Shown here one piece after another: positions 20,235 through 28,863 of a stretch of DNA of 64,000 bases. The stretch is from the NCBI RefSeq assembly GCF_016937655.1, contig NZ_JAFHKL010000004.1:310001-374000 (forward strand). The letters run 5' to 3'. Positions within the stretch are counted from its first letter, which is position 1. Each line of letters starts with the position of its first letter. Position numbers and translations under genes: made by a program. Source of the DNA: Chromobacterium alkanivorans (GTDB lineage: Bacteria; Pseudomonadota; Gammaproteobacteria; Burkholderiales; Chromobacteriaceae). The notes below the pieces were generated by a model. The model did not search any database and was not told the DNA's origin. It saw only the letters and a list, made by a program, of their open reading frames with translations.

Positions 20235-20542
20235 ACCATTGGTGGATGATACTCGGCATGCTGGCGGCCACCCTGCTGATCCGCGCCAGCTTCCTGGTGT
20301 TCGGCCAGCGCCTGGCCTTCCCGGACTGGCTGAACCGCGCGCTGCACTATGTGCCGGCCGCGGTGCTGTCGGCGCTGGTGGTGCCGATGGCGCTGGCCCC
20401 GGCCGGACATATTGATCTGTCGCTGGGCAACGCCTACCTGATCGGCACCCTGGTCGCCGTCGCGGTGGCGTGGAAGAACGGCAAGACCCTGCTCGCCATT
20501 GTGGTCAGTTTCGTCGTCTACGGCTTGCTGCGCTGGCTCTAA
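20231..20542 (+). CDS. azlD: AzlD family amino acid exporter, small subunit
   Basis: 103-residue membrane partner of AzlC (YgaH-like) with four spans. It contains ILGMLAATLLIRASFLVFG, LNRALHYVPAAVLSALVVPMAL and VAWKNGKTLLAIVVS. The start overlaps the azlC stop by four bases. The stop TAA (20540-20542) sits in CTAAG and forms the left flank of a short element remnant, the same pattern as at rodA and gltL. Confidence 0.92.
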   Translation: MNHWWMILGMLAATLLIRASFLVFGQRLAFPDWLNRALHYVPAAVLSALVVPMALAPAGHIDLSLGNAYLIGTLVAVAVAWKNGKTLLAIVVSFVVYGLLRWL

Positions 20543-20573
20543 GTCTTTCGCTCGCGAGAACGTAAACCCCTTC
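20543..20573. mobile_element. 31-bp remnant of the 140-bp element (right end)
   Basis: The segment resembles the right end of the 140-bp elements (CTCGCGAGA-CGTAAAC and TTC), but everything to the left is missing. It is flanked by TAA on both sides (20540-20542, the azlD stop, and 20574-20576), so the target duplication looks preserved while the body was deleted. Confidence 0.6.
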
Positions 20574-20576
20574 TAA

Positions 20577-20688
20577 GAACCGCTAACAACACCTCACGGA
20601 GAAGCTGAGCCAAGGCGCGCCGACGCAGGCAGTACTAGTAGTACGACAAGGAGGCGCAACGCAGGATCAGGGATTTGCTTAACGGGTC
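20577..20688. mobile_element. 112-bp related miniature element in a TAA target
   Basis: Flanked by TAA at 20574-20576 and 20689-20691, in C-TAA-G context on both sides. Its ends, GAACCGCTAACAA and (complement) GACCCGTTAAGCAA, are imperfect inverted repeats distinct from those of the 140-bp family. A GTACTAGTAGTAC near-palindrome lies near the middle. No coding potential. Confidence 0.6.
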
Positions 20689-20691
20689 TAA

Positions 20692-21075
20692 GAGCCTGTT
20701 TACGATCTTTTGTCTGTACTTTGAAACACGGTTTGGTACACAGGAAGTCGCGTATTCGACGCGCCCTGGGTCCCTTCAAGCCTGCCGGTCCGAGGTCTTA
20801 AGCGGCTGCTTGTTCGAGCAGCGCGACGGTAGCGCGCCATCACTGAGCGAATCAAAGATTCGCACGTAGAGAGTTCAGCCGCGCCTCGGGCCTGACGGGA
20901 CCCGGCGGAAAGCCGCAGGCCAGGCTTGCAGGGTGGCCTTTAGGAGTGGAGAGGATATTTGGCCAAGCAAATATCTCCTCCCTGCTCGCCGGGCAGCCCC
21001 GGCAATGAAAATCATCATCCGCGCAGCGGATTCCATGTCTTGGAGCCATCACTCGGAAAGATCGTAAACAGGTTC
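20692..21075. mobile_element. 384-bp inverted-repeat element, long relative of the 140-bp family
   Basis: Starts GAGCCTGTTTACGATC and ends with the complement GATCGTAAACAGGTTC, one mismatch between ends, flanked by perfect TAA duplications (20689-20691 and 21076-21078). The interior shares no visible sequence with the 140-bp copies beyond the ends. It contains a hairpin with GATATTTG-GCCAAG-CAAATATC arms and no ORF that I can support as a transposase. It could be an internally deleted insertion sequence or a separate passenger that uses the same ends. Its right end forms part of the map stop. Confidence 0.75.
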
Positions 21076-21863
21076 TAAGCCGCCAGCAGTCCCAGCGCCG
21101 CCAAGCCCGCCTTCTCTTCTTCACGCAAGGTCAGGATGCGGCAACCATCGGCGGTGACCAGGAGGGTATGCTCGAACTGGGCCGACAGGCTGCGGTCGCG
21201 CGTCACCACCGTCCAGCCGTCCCGCAGCACCTTCACCTCCTTGCCGCCCTGGTTGATCATCGGCTCGATGGTGAAAGTCATACCCGCCTCCAGCTTGAGC
21301 CCCTGGCCGGGCCGGCCGTAGTGCAACACTTGCGGCTCCTCGTGCATCGCGGCGCCGATGCCGTGGCCGCAATATTCGCGCACCACGCTATAACCCTGCG
21401 CCTCCGCGTGCTGCTGGATCGCATAGCCGATGTCGCCCAGGGTCGCGCCCGGACGCACCTTGGCGATGGCCAGGTACAGGCAGCGCTGAGTCACGTCCAT
21501 CAAGCGCCGCGCGTACGGGCTGATCTCGCCAACCGCGAAGGTCTTGCTGCTGTCGCCGTAATAACCATCTTTCAACACTGTCACATCGACATTGACGATG
21601 TCGCCGCGCTTCAAGCGCGATTCGGACGGCCAGCCGTGGCATACCACCTGATTGGTCGAGGTGTTGACGCTGAACGGGAAACCGTACTGCCCCTTGCTGC
21701 CCGGCAGCGCGCCCAGCTGCTCGACGATGTAGCGCTCGCAGAAAGCGTCAATTTCCAGCGTGCTGACCCCGGGCCGAATCATCTCTTCCACCGCCTGCAG
21801 CACTTGCGCGGTCAGGGAGCCGGCCAACTCCATGCCCTTGATCGCGGACTCGGTTTTAATCAT
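21075..21863 (-). CDS. map: Methionine aminopeptidase, type I
   Basis: Removes the initiator methionine from nascent proteins. It has 262 residues. Metal ligands can be placed in VNVDVTVLKDGYYGDSS (two Asp), GHGIG (His), FTIEPM (Glu) and FEHTLLVT (Glu). I chose the ATG at 21863 (MIKTESAIKGMELAG), which has AGGAGGGGCC directly upstream. The stop TAG is formed by two bases of the TNA target duplication plus the first G of the adjacent 384-bp element; the uninterrupted CTTAG site would give the same stop. Confidence 0.96.
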   Translation of the reverse strand: MIKTESAIKGMELAGSLTAQVLQAVEEMIRPGVSTLEIDAFCERYIVEQLGALPGSKGQYGFPFSVNTSTNQVVCHGWPSESRLKRGDIVNVDVTVLKDGYYGDSSKTFAVGEISPYARRLMDVTQRCLYLAIAKVRPGATLGDIGYAIQQHAEAQGYSVVREYCGHGIGAAMHEEPQVLHYGRPGQGLKLEAGMTFTIEPMINQGGKEVKVLRDGWTVVTRDRSLSAQFEHTLLVTADGCRILTLREEEKAGLAALGLLAA

Positions 21864-21902
21864 GGCCCCTCCTTTCCTCATTTATGCCGTAAGCAAATCA
21901 AA

Positions 21903-23216
21903 TCAGACATTGTATATCAACACCAGGCCGATCAAGACCGGCGCCGCCCAGCAATAGATGAAGCGCACGCCGGCGCTCAAGGCCGCCGGCAATTGCAGCT
22001 CGGCGCGCATCGTCGGCCAGATCACCCAGCCGGCGAAGCAGGCGGTGCCGATGCCGCCCAGCGGCAGCAGGATGTTGGACGCGGTGTAGTCCATCAACTC
22101 GAACACATTGCGGCCGAACAGCTTCCAGTCCGCCAGCGGGCCGAAGGACAGCGCCGCCGGCACCCCGGCGCAAAACACCAGCAGGCAGATCAACAGCGTC
22201 GCCTTGCGGCGGCCAACGCCCCACTCGTCGATGGGAAACACCGCCACCAGCTCCAGCAAGGACACCGACGAAGTCAGCGCCGCCATCAGCAGCAACAGAA
22301 AGAAAGCCGCGGCCAGGCCTTGGCCGAAGGGCAGGTGGTTGAACACCACCGGCATGGTCATATAGGTCAGGCCCGGGCCGGCCTGCGGGTCCAGGCCGAA
22401 GGCGTAGATCGCCGGGAAGATCATCAGGCCGGCCAGCACCGAAGTCAGCGTGGTCAGGCCGGTCACCCACAGCGCGGCGCCCGCCAGTTTCGCGTCCCGG
22501 CCCAGGTAGGAGCCGTAGGCGATCATGCAGCCGGCGCCCACCGACAAGGAAAAGAAAGCCAGGCCCAAGGCCTCCACCAGCATCCCCGGCGTCACCTTGG
22601 AAAAGTCCGGCGTCAGCAGCGCCGCCACGCCGGCTTCTGCGCCGGGCAAGGTCAGCGAGCGGGCGATCAGGCCCAGCATCAACAGGAACAGCAGCGGCAT
22701 CAGCACCTTGCCGGCGCGCTCAATCCCCTTCTGCACCCCGCACATCACCACCAACAGGGTCAGCCCGGTGAACAGGGCGTGAGTCAGCAGGGATTCAAAG
22801 GGGTCGGACACGTAATCGCCGAACAGGCGCGCCAGCGCCGCCGGGTCGTTGCTCATCACCCGGCCGTCGAGCGCGCGCAGCAGATAGCCCAGGGTCCAGC
22901 CGCCCACCACGCTGTAGAAGGAAAACACCAGAAAGCCGCACAGCACGCCGGCGTAGCCCACCAGCTTCCAGCGACGCGAGCCCAGCCGCGCGAACGCGCT
23001 CACCGCGCCGCAGGCCGCCGCGCGGCCGATGGCGATCTCGGCCAGCAGCAAGGCGATGCCCAGGGTGAAGGTCAGCAATAGATAGATCAGCAGAAAGGCG
23101 CCGCCGCCGTTCATCGCGGTGACGTAGGGAAACTTCCAGATGGAGCCCAGACCCACCGTGGCGCCGGCCGAAGCCAGAATGAAACCGAGGCGGGAACCCC
23201 ATTGCGTGCGAGACAT
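21903..23216 (-). CDS. Sodium-dependent transporter, NSS (LeuT-type) family
   Basis: Sodium:neurotransmitter symporter family protein, probably an amino acid importer. It has 437 residues, 11-12 spans. The signature is clear: RLGFILASAGATVGLGSIWKFPY (in parts) and MNGGGAFLLIYLLLTF in TM1-TM2, with ALGLAFFSLSVGAGCMIAYGSYL in TM6-TM7 and ALTSSVSLLE in TM8. I chose ATG 23216 (MSRTQWGSRLG) with CAGGAG upstream. Substrate not predictable by eye. Its stop is close to the map start (39-bp gap). Confidence 0.92.
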   Translation of the reverse strand: MSRTQWGSRLGFILASAGATVGLGSIWKFPYVTAMNGGGAFLLIYLLLTFTLGIALLLAEIAIGRAAACGAVSAFARLGSRRWKLVGYAGVLCGFLVFSFYSVVGGWTLGYLLRALDGRVMSNDPAALARLFGDYVSDPFESLLTHALFTGLTLLVVMCGVQKGIERAGKVLMPLLFLLMLGLIARSLTLPGAEAGVAALLTPDFSKVTPGMLVEALGLAFFSLSVGAGCMIAYGSYLGRDAKLAGAALWVTGLTTLTSVLAGLMIFPAIYAFGLDPQAGPGLTYMTMPVVFNHLPFGQGLAAAFFLLLLMAALTSSVSLLELVAVFPIDEWGVGRRKATLLICLLVFCAGVPAALSFGPLADWKLFGRNVFELMDYTASNILLPLGGIGTACFAGWVIWPTMRAELQLPAALSAGVRFIYCWAAPVLIGLVLIYNV

Positions 23217-23273
23217 GACAACTCCTGAGTCAGAACAATTTGCCGCCGCACGGGGTAAGGCTGGATACAACAA

Positions 23274-23293
23274 GGCCGCCCATGACGGCGGCC
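23274..23293 (-). terminator. Weak terminator hairpin after the first amino acid permease
   Basis: GGCCGCC-CATGAC-GGCGGCC. On the minus strand it is followed by TTGTTGT, a weak U-tract. It lies downstream of the permease gene that ends at 23433 and upstream of the NSS transporter start, so it fits termination between the two. Confidence 0.45.
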
Positions 23294-23432
23294 CGGAAAA
23301 CAGATGCGAAAATCCCTGGCGCGCCGATTAGCTGCGCCACCACCACGTTTTGGTCTGGAAAGGGATGATCTGCTTCATAAGCGTGGAAGCATGCCGGTTT
23401 CCGCCCCTGCGCGTCAAGCCCGGCATGCGCGC

Positions 23433-24809
23433 TCACGCCTGGTCGACGGCCAAGCCGGCCTCATTCGGCCCCGTCCTTTTCAGACGGAAACCCAGCCACA
23501 GCGCCAGCAGCCACACCGGCAACACGTACACCGACACCGCGACGCCCGGGGTGAACAACATCACGCCCAGAATCATCAGCATGAAGGCCAGGCACAGCCA
23601 GTTGGCGAACGGATGCCACAGGGAAGCGAACACCAGCTTGCGGCCGCCCTGAGCGCGGCGGAACTTCAGATGCGTCAGGCTGATCAGCGCCCAGTTGATC
23701 ACCAAGGCGGTGACCACCAGCGACATCAACAGCGCCAGCGCGCCGCTGGGCAGCAGATAGTTGAGCACCACGCCGGCGAAGGTCGCCAGCGCCGAGAGCA
23801 AGGTGGCGTTGACCGGCACCCCGCGCTTGTCCAGCTTGGCCATGCTCTTGGGCGCGTTGCCCTGCTGGGCCAGGCTGAACAGCATGCGGCTGGTGGCGTA
23901 GACGCCGCCGTTGTACACCGACAAGGCCGCGGTCAGCACCACGAAATTCAAACCGTGCGCGGCGAAGCCAGCGCCGATCTGCTCGAAGATCATCACGAAG
24001 GGGCTGCCGCCGGCGGCCACTTTGCTCCACGGATACAAGGACAGCAGCACCAGCAGCGAGCCGATGTAGAAGATCAGCACGCGGTAGATCACCTGGTTCA
24101 CCGCCTTGGGAATGGTTTTCTGCGGATCCTGAGTCTCCGCCGCCGCCATGCCGATCAGCTCCAGCCCGCCGAAGGAGAACATGATCACCGCCATGGTCAT
24201 GAACAGGCCGCCGACGCCGTGCGGGAAGAAGCCGCCGTCGCGCCAAAGATTGCTCACCGAGGCCTGCGGACCGCCGTTGCCGGACAAGAGCAGATAGCCG
24301 CCGAATACGATCATCGCGATTACCGCGCTTACCTTGATCAGCGCGAACCAGAACTCGGTCTCGCCGTAGTATTTGACGCTGCTCAGATTGACGCCGGTAA
24401 TCGCCACGAAGAAGACCAGCGCGGTGACCCAGGTGGGAATTTCCGGCCACCAATAACGCACGTACTCGCCGGCGGCGGTCAGTTCGGCCATGCCGGCCAG
24501 CACGTACAGCGCCCAGTAGTTCCAGCCGGACAGGAAGGCGGGGAACTTGCCCCAGTAACGGCCGGCGAAATGGCTGAGCGAGCCGGCCACCGGCTCCTCG
24601 GCCAGCATCTCGCCCAATTGGCGCATGATCAGAAAGATGATGAAGCCGGCGACGGCGTAGCCGAGAATCATCGCCGGGCCGGCCGCTTTCAACACGCTGG
24701 CCGAACCCAGGAACAGACCGGTGCCGATCGCGCCGCCCAGCGCGATCAACTGGATATGGCGGTTTTTCAGCTCGCGCTTCAAACCGGTGGAAGTGGGGGT
24801 AACGCTCAC
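23433..24809 (-). CDS. Amino acid permease, APC family (PheP/AroP-like), copy 1
   Basis: 458-residue proton-coupled importer with 12 spans. Strong likeness to enteric PheP/AroP: LKNRHIQLIALGGAIGTGLFLG, FLIMRQLGEMLAEEPVAGS, FLSGWNYWALYVL, MFSFGGLELIGMAAAET, IPKAVNQVIYRVLIFYIGS and GNAPKSM. Aromatic amino acids are the likely substrates; other APC amino acids are possible. It lies head-to-tail with a close paralogue of identical length at 25159, evidently a tandem duplication, and has its own AT-rich control region. Confidence 0.92.
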   Translation of the reverse strand: MSVTPTSTGLKRELKNRHIQLIALGGAIGTGLFLGSASVLKAAGPAMILGYAVAGFIIFLIMRQLGEMLAEEPVAGSLSHFAGRYWGKFPAFLSGWNYWALYVLAGMAELTAAGEYVRYWWPEIPTWVTALVFFVAITGVNLSSVKYYGETEFWFALIKVSAVIAMIVFGGYLLLSGNGGPQASVSNLWRDGGFFPHGVGGLFMTMAVIMFSFGGLELIGMAAAETQDPQKTIPKAVNQVIYRVLIFYIGSLLVLLSLYPWSKVAAGGSPFVMIFEQIGAGFAAHGLNFVVLTAALSVYNGGVYATSRMLFSLAQQGNAPKSMAKLDKRGVPVNATLLSALATFAGVVLNYLLPSGALALLMSLVVTALVINWALISLTHLKFRRAQGGRKLVFASLWHPFANWLCLAFMLMILGVMLFTPGVAVSVYVLPVWLLALWLGFRLKRTGPNEAGLAVDQA

Positions 24810-25091
24810 CTTGGCGCCTCCTGCTGATTAGTGAATGGAACGGTATTGCTTCATCAATGCAGCAAGGCCCTCACCACTCGCAAATTAGACAATAAGTCTA
24901 ATAAAAATCAGCAAGACATCCCTATTACATACATCAACTTCAAACAAACCATGACCAGATTAAACAAAACAAGACATAAGGTCAAAAAACATTTCAATAC
25001 AATGGGCCAACAACAGCAGACCATTGCCATATCGCCTTGAATTTAGACATTTTGTCCAAAAACAGGCGCGCCGGTTGCGCATGGCCGGCGC
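24810..25091 (-). promoter_or_regulatory. AT-rich control region of permease copy 1 with two matching palindromes
   Basis: Markedly AT-rich against the surrounding GC-rich DNA. It holds TTAGAC-AATAA-GTCTAA (24885-24901, perfect 6-5-6) and TTAGAC-ATTTT-GTCCAA (25043-25059, one mismatch), about 158 bp apart. The shape is similar to Lrp/AsnC-type sites, so control by an Lrp-like protein with looping is possible but not shown. No single promoter stands out. Confidence 0.55.
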
Positions 25092-25126
25092 AAAAAAAGC
25101 AGGGCCGCCCGGGGAGGCGGCCCTGC
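25092..25126 (-). terminator. Rho-independent terminator after permease copy 2
   Basis: An 11-bp perfect stem, GCAGGGCCGCC (25099-25109) with GGCGGCCCTGC (25116-25126). On the minus strand it is followed by seven T (complement of 25092-25098). It ends the transcript of the upstream permease before the control region of copy 1. Confidence 0.9.
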
Positions 25127-25158
25127 CGATTACGCTCGCCTGGCGAGCGCAAACATCC

Positions 25159-26535
25159 TCAAGGCGTCTGGCGCGCGGGTTCTTCTGCCGGGGCGCCCTT
25201 GGCGCGATAACCCACCCACAACAGGCCCAGCCATATCGGCAGCACATAGACCGATACCGCGGCGCCCGGGGTCAGCAGCAGGATCAACAGAATCATCGCC
25301 ATGAAGGCCAGACAGATCCAGTTGGTCAGCGGGAACCAGAACGATTTGAACACCAGCTGCTCGCCGACTTCGTTCTTGGCGCGACGGAACTTCAAATGGG
25401 TCAGGCTGATCATCGCCCAGTTGGTCACCAGCGCGGCCACCACCAGCGACATCAGAATGCCCAGCGCCTCGCCCGGCAACACATAGTTCAGGATCACGCA
25501 GGCGAAGGTCGCCAGCGCCGAAACCAGGATCGCCGTCACCGGCACGCCGCGCTTGTCCACCTGCATCAGCGTCTTGGGCGCGTTGCCCTGCTTGGCCAGG
25601 CCGTACAGCATGCGGCTATTGGCGTAGACGCTGCTGTTGTACACCGACAGCGCCGCGGTCAGCACCACGAAGTTGAGCAGATTGGCGGTGAGGCCGGAGC
25701 CGATCTGCTGGAAGATCATCACGAAGGGGCTGCCGCCGGACGCCACCTTGCTCCATGGGTACAGCGACAACAGCACCACCAGCGAGCCGATGTAGAAAAT
25801 CAGGATGCGGTAGATCACCTGATTCACCGCCTTGGGGATGGTGGTGCGCGGATTGTCCGCCTCGGCCGCGGTCAGGCCGATCAGTTCCAGGCCGCCGAAG
25901 GAAAACATGATCACCGCCATCATCATGAACAGGCCGCTGAAGCCGTGCGGGAAGAAGCCGCCGTCGTTCCACAGATTGCTGAACGAAGCCTGCGGGCCGC
26001 CGGTGCCGGTCAGCAGCAGGTAGCCGCCGAACAGAATCATCGCGATCACCGCCACCACCTTGATCAAGGCGAACCAGAACTCCGCCTCGCCGTAAACCTT
26101 GACGTTGGCCAGATTGATGCCGTTGATACAGACGAAGAACACCAGCGCGGACACCCAGGTGGGCACGTGCGGCCACCAGTACTGGACATAGGCGCCGACG
26201 GCGGTGAGTTCGGCCATGCTGACCAGGATGTACAGCACCCAGTAGTTCCAGCCGGACAGGAAGCCGGCGAAATCGCCCCAATAACGGTAGGCGAAGTGGC
26301 TGAAGGAGCCGGCCACCGGCTCCTGCGCCACCATCTCGCCCAGCTGGCGCATGATCATGAAGGCGATCAGGCCGGCGATGGCGTAGCCCAGAATCATAGC
26401 CGGGCCGGCGGCTTTCAGCACGCTGGCCGAACCGAGGAACAGGCCGGTGCCCACCGCGCCGCCCAGCGCGATCAATTGGATGTGGCGGTTTTTCAAACCG
26501 CGCTTCAAACCGGCTTCGTTTGAAATATCAGTCAA
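25159..26535 (-). CDS. Amino acid permease, APC family (PheP/AroP-like), copy 2
   Basis: Paralogue of the gene at 23433 with the same motifs: LKRGLKNRHIQLIALGG, FMIMRQLGEMVAQEPVAGS, FAGFLSGWNYWVLYIL, MFSFGGLELIGLTAAEAD and IPKAVNQVIYRILIFYIGS. I chose a TTG start at 26535: it is preceded by GAGGGGGC at good spacing and gives 458 residues with an N-terminus that aligns without gaps to copy 1 (GLKRxLKNRH at the same position). An ATG seven codons upstream overlaps that ribosome site. Substrate may differ from copy 1. Confidence 0.9.
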   Translation of the reverse strand: MTDISNEAGLKRGLKNRHIQLIALGGAVGTGLFLGSASVLKAAGPAMILGYAIAGLIAFMIMRQLGEMVAQEPVAGSFSHFAYRYWGDFAGFLSGWNYWVLYILVSMAELTAVGAYVQYWWPHVPTWVSALVFFVCINGINLANVKVYGEAEFWFALIKVVAVIAMILFGGYLLLTGTGGPQASFSNLWNDGGFFPHGFSGLFMMMAVIMFSFGGLELIGLTAAEADNPRTTIPKAVNQVIYRILIFYIGSLVVLLSLYPWSKVASGGSPFVMIFQQIGSGLTANLLNFVVLTAALSVYNSSVYANSRMLYGLAKQGNAPKTLMQVDKRGVPVTAILVSALATFACVILNYVLPGEALGILMSLVVAALVTNWAMISLTHLKFRRAKNEVGEQLVFKSFWFPLTNWICLAFMAMILLILLLTPGAAVSVYVLPIWLGLLWVGYRAKGAPAEEPARQTP

Positions 26536-27047
26536 GGCTGCCCCCTCAATCATCATTTTCCAGCAACATTAATACCAACAGCATGACAATTCAGGCAAGC
26601 CGCGTCGTTTCTGTTGCAAACATCGACAAGCTGGACATTAAGCACCCAAGCAAGCCCCGCGTCAAACGACGACATTGGCTTTTTATGCCTTGAACGCGTC
26701 ATATATTGAATACAATGAAATTAAATTCGATTATTTAAACAAATACTTTGCTCTAATTGCTCAATTACCTGCAGACTACTGCAAATTTCTGCCACAGCGC
26801 CCGTCTTGCGCGCTTATCAGCCGACTCGCATATAAGCAAGCGTTCGCTCGCTGATATCTTGATTTAAATCAAACCGCTAGCGCCCCCGGAGCACGGCTAC
26901 CGCCGCCGCAAACGCTAACGATTCGCCACTTTTAGTAACAAATGGAAAACATTTGATTTGCAACTGTCTGCCACCATGAAGTGTCTGAATTTCATCTCAC
27001 TCATCATGATTACGGCCGCATAGACGGCCTCGTTTTGGAGACGAACC
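26536..27047. promoter_or_regulatory. AT-rich divergent region with FNR/ANR-like box
   Basis: 512 bp between the divergent permease and glycine-zipper genes, AT-rich in the middle. TTGAT-TTAA-ATCAA at 26859-26872 is a perfect FNR/ANR-type palindrome, about 175 bp before the plus-strand gene and 325 bp before the permease. No ORF longer than a few dozen codons looks real. GTTTTGGAGACGAACC before 27048 holds the ribosome site of that gene. Confidence 0.55.
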
Positions 27048-27776
27048 ATGAAACAATCCTTGTTGATCGCCAGCGTGCTGGGCGGCGGCATCGCTCTCGG
27101 CGGCCTGGGCGTGGCCGGCTATCAGGCGGTGAAGTCCAATCCGCAAACCGCGGCCGCGCCGCAGCAAACCACCAGCGCGCCGGCGGCCGCTTCCGCCGCC
27201 GCGGCGGTGCTGCCTCCCGCCGTGGCCTCCGCTCCGGCCGTTCTTGCGGCGGCGGCGCCCGCCGCCGCGGTGCAAACGGCGCAAGCGGCGAGCAAGCCCG
27301 CCGAACCCAGCGCGCCGGCCAAGCCGGCGGCGCCGGTCCACGCCACCCACGCCCGCATCCTGGCGGTGACGCCGATCAAGGAAACCGTCAACGCGCCCAA
27401 GCAGGTCTGCCATCAGCAGCAAGTGACTCACCAGGCGCCGGTGCAGGATGAAAACCGCATCGCCGGCTCGGTGATAGGCGGCGTGATCGGCGGCGTGCTG
27501 GGCAATCAGGTGGGCGGCGGCAACGGCAAGAAGGCCGCCACCGTGATCGGCGCGCTGGCCGGCGGCCTGGCCGGCAACAAGGTGCAGGAAGGCATGCAGC
27601 AGCGCGACCAGGTCAACAGCACCCAGACCATCTGCAACGAGGTGAACGAGAGCAGCGAAAAAGTCGTCGGCTACGACGTCAAGTACTCGCTGGACGGCAA
27701 GACCGGCACCGTGCGCATGGACCGCAAGCCCAAGGGCAAGACCCTGCCGGCCAAGAACGGCAAGGTGCTGGTTTAG
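27048..27776 (+). CDS. Glycine-zipper 2TM domain envelope protein
   Basis: 242 residues. N-terminal signal-anchor (MKQSLLIASVLGGGIALGGLGVAGY), a long Ala/Pro-rich linker (about 30-100), then a short Cys-containing lead-in (KQVCHQQQ), and the glycine-zipper hairpin IAGSVIGGVIGGVLGNQVGGGNGKKAATVIGALAGGLAGN (in parts, about 135-180), as in SlyB/PcoP/RcnB-like proteins. The C-terminus (DVKYSLDGKTGTVRMDRKP) is a small beta region common in this group. No lipobox. Likely envelope-associated; exact role unknown. Confidence 0.85.
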   Translation: MKQSLLIASVLGGGIALGGLGVAGYQAVKSNPQTAAAPQQTTSAPAAASAAAAVLPPAVASAPAVLAAAAPAAAVQTAQAASKPAEPSAPAKPAAPVHATHARILAVTPIKETVNAPKQVCHQQQVTHQAPVQDENRIAGSVIGGVIGGVLGNQVGGGNGKKAATVIGALAGGLAGNKVQEGMQQRDQVNSTQTICNEVNESSEKVVGYDVKYSLDGKTGTVRMDRKPKGKTLPAKNGKVLV

Positions 27777-27864
27777 CATCCTGGTGTAGAGTTGCGCCGA
27801 CTGGCTCAGCGCTGACGCTGATGCTTGCTAGCCGCGCTAGGCTGGCTCAAGACCATGCTACGCA

Positions 27865-27895
27865 AAAGCGGACCTCCCGGTCCGCTTTTTTCATG
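27865..27895. terminator. Bidirectional terminator between convergent genes
   Basis: AAAAGCGGACC-TCCC-GGTCCGCTTTTTT. A-run on one side and T-run on the other let it serve both the plus-strand glycine-zipper gene and the minus-strand hydroxylase gene. Confidence 0.88.
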
Positions 27896-27898
27896 CCC

Positions 27899-28759
27899 TC
27901 AGCGCCAGCGCGCCGCCACCGCCTCGGCGGCCTCCGGCGGGCCGAACAGCACCGTCCAGCGGTCTTTCCAGTTGGGCGCACGCCAGGCTTCGCGCAGCAT
28001 GTCCCGCCATTCCACCACGCTGACCCACAGCGGATTGAAGCTGTTCACCGGCTTGACGGTGCCGTAGTCGCAAGGATCGTCGGCGCTCTCTTCGACATAG
28101 GTGCCGAACAGGCGGTCCCAGACCACCAGCACGCCGGCGTAGTTGTGGTCGATGTAGCGCGGATTCTTGGCGTGGTGGCCGCGATGGATGGACGGGGTGT
28201 TGAGCACGTACTCCAGCCAGCCCAGCTTGGGACAGGCCTGGGTGTGCACGAAGAACTGGAAGGCCAGGTTCAGCAGCACCACGCCCACCACCTGTTCGGG
28301 CGGGAAGCCCAGCCAGGCCAGCGGCAGCCAGAACGCCCACATGCCGGCCAGCGGATACATCAGGCTCTGGCGGAAGGCGGTGGTGAAGTTCATGCGGGTG
28401 GAGCTGTGATGCACGCTGTGCGCCGCCCACAACCAGCGCACGCGGTGGCTGACGCGGTGGAACCAGTAGTAGAGAAAGTCCTGGCCGATGAACAGCAGCA
28501 GGAAGCTGAGCCAGGAATCGGAAAACTGAAACAAGCGGTGTTGCTGGTAAATCCACGCGTACAAGGGCAACACCAGCACCCAGGCCAGCTTGTCCGCGCC
28601 CTGGTGCAGCAAGCCCAGGCAGGCGCTGCACACCGAATCGCGCCAATCGTAAAGGCTGAGCCGGCGCTGCCGGCGCAGATGCCACAACTCGCCGGCGACA
28701 AAGGCCAGAAACACCGGCGCCATCGCCAGCAGCAGCAGCTGTATGTCGAACTTCATCAC
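27899..28759 (-). CDS. Fatty acid hydroxylase / sterol desaturase family protein
   Basis: Membrane-bound di-iron enzyme of the fatty acid hydroxylase superfamily. It has 286 residues, several spans, and the histidine clusters WFHRVSHRVRWLWAAHSVHHSS and HRGHHAKNPRYIDHNYAGVLVVWDRLFGTY, which together supply the eight-histidine iron site. Bacterial members act on varied lipids or carotenoids; substrate cannot be told. Two adjacent ATGs are possible starts. Downstream of a GST gene on the same strand (104-bp gap). Confidence 0.9.
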   Translation of the reverse strand: MMKFDIQLLLLAMAPVFLAFVAGELWHLRRQRRLSLYDWRDSVCSACLGLLHQGADKLAWVLVLPLYAWIYQQHRLFQFSDSWLSFLLLFIGQDFLYYWFHRVSHRVRWLWAAHSVHHSSTRMNFTTAFRQSLMYPLAGMWAFWLPLAWLGFPPEQVVGVVLLNLAFQFFVHTQACPKLGWLEYVLNTPSIHRGHHAKNPRYIDHNYAGVLVVWDRLFGTYVEESADDPCDYGTVKPVNSFNPLWVSVVEWRDMLREAWRAPNWKDRWTVLFGPPEAAEAVAARWR

Positions 28760-28863
28760 CGCCTCCCGCTTGGGAACCGTGTCCGCGCCAACGCAAACAC
28801 TTGATTGGAGTTTGAACTCTATAATTGCTCAAACGCCGAATTCCGGCAAGCGGGACAGCGGTG

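Noticed and set aside
20675-20869. A 64-codon ORF inside the 384-bp element as a transposase fragment
   Set aside because: No DDE or DNA-binding motif is visible and the frame begins outside the element; not supported.
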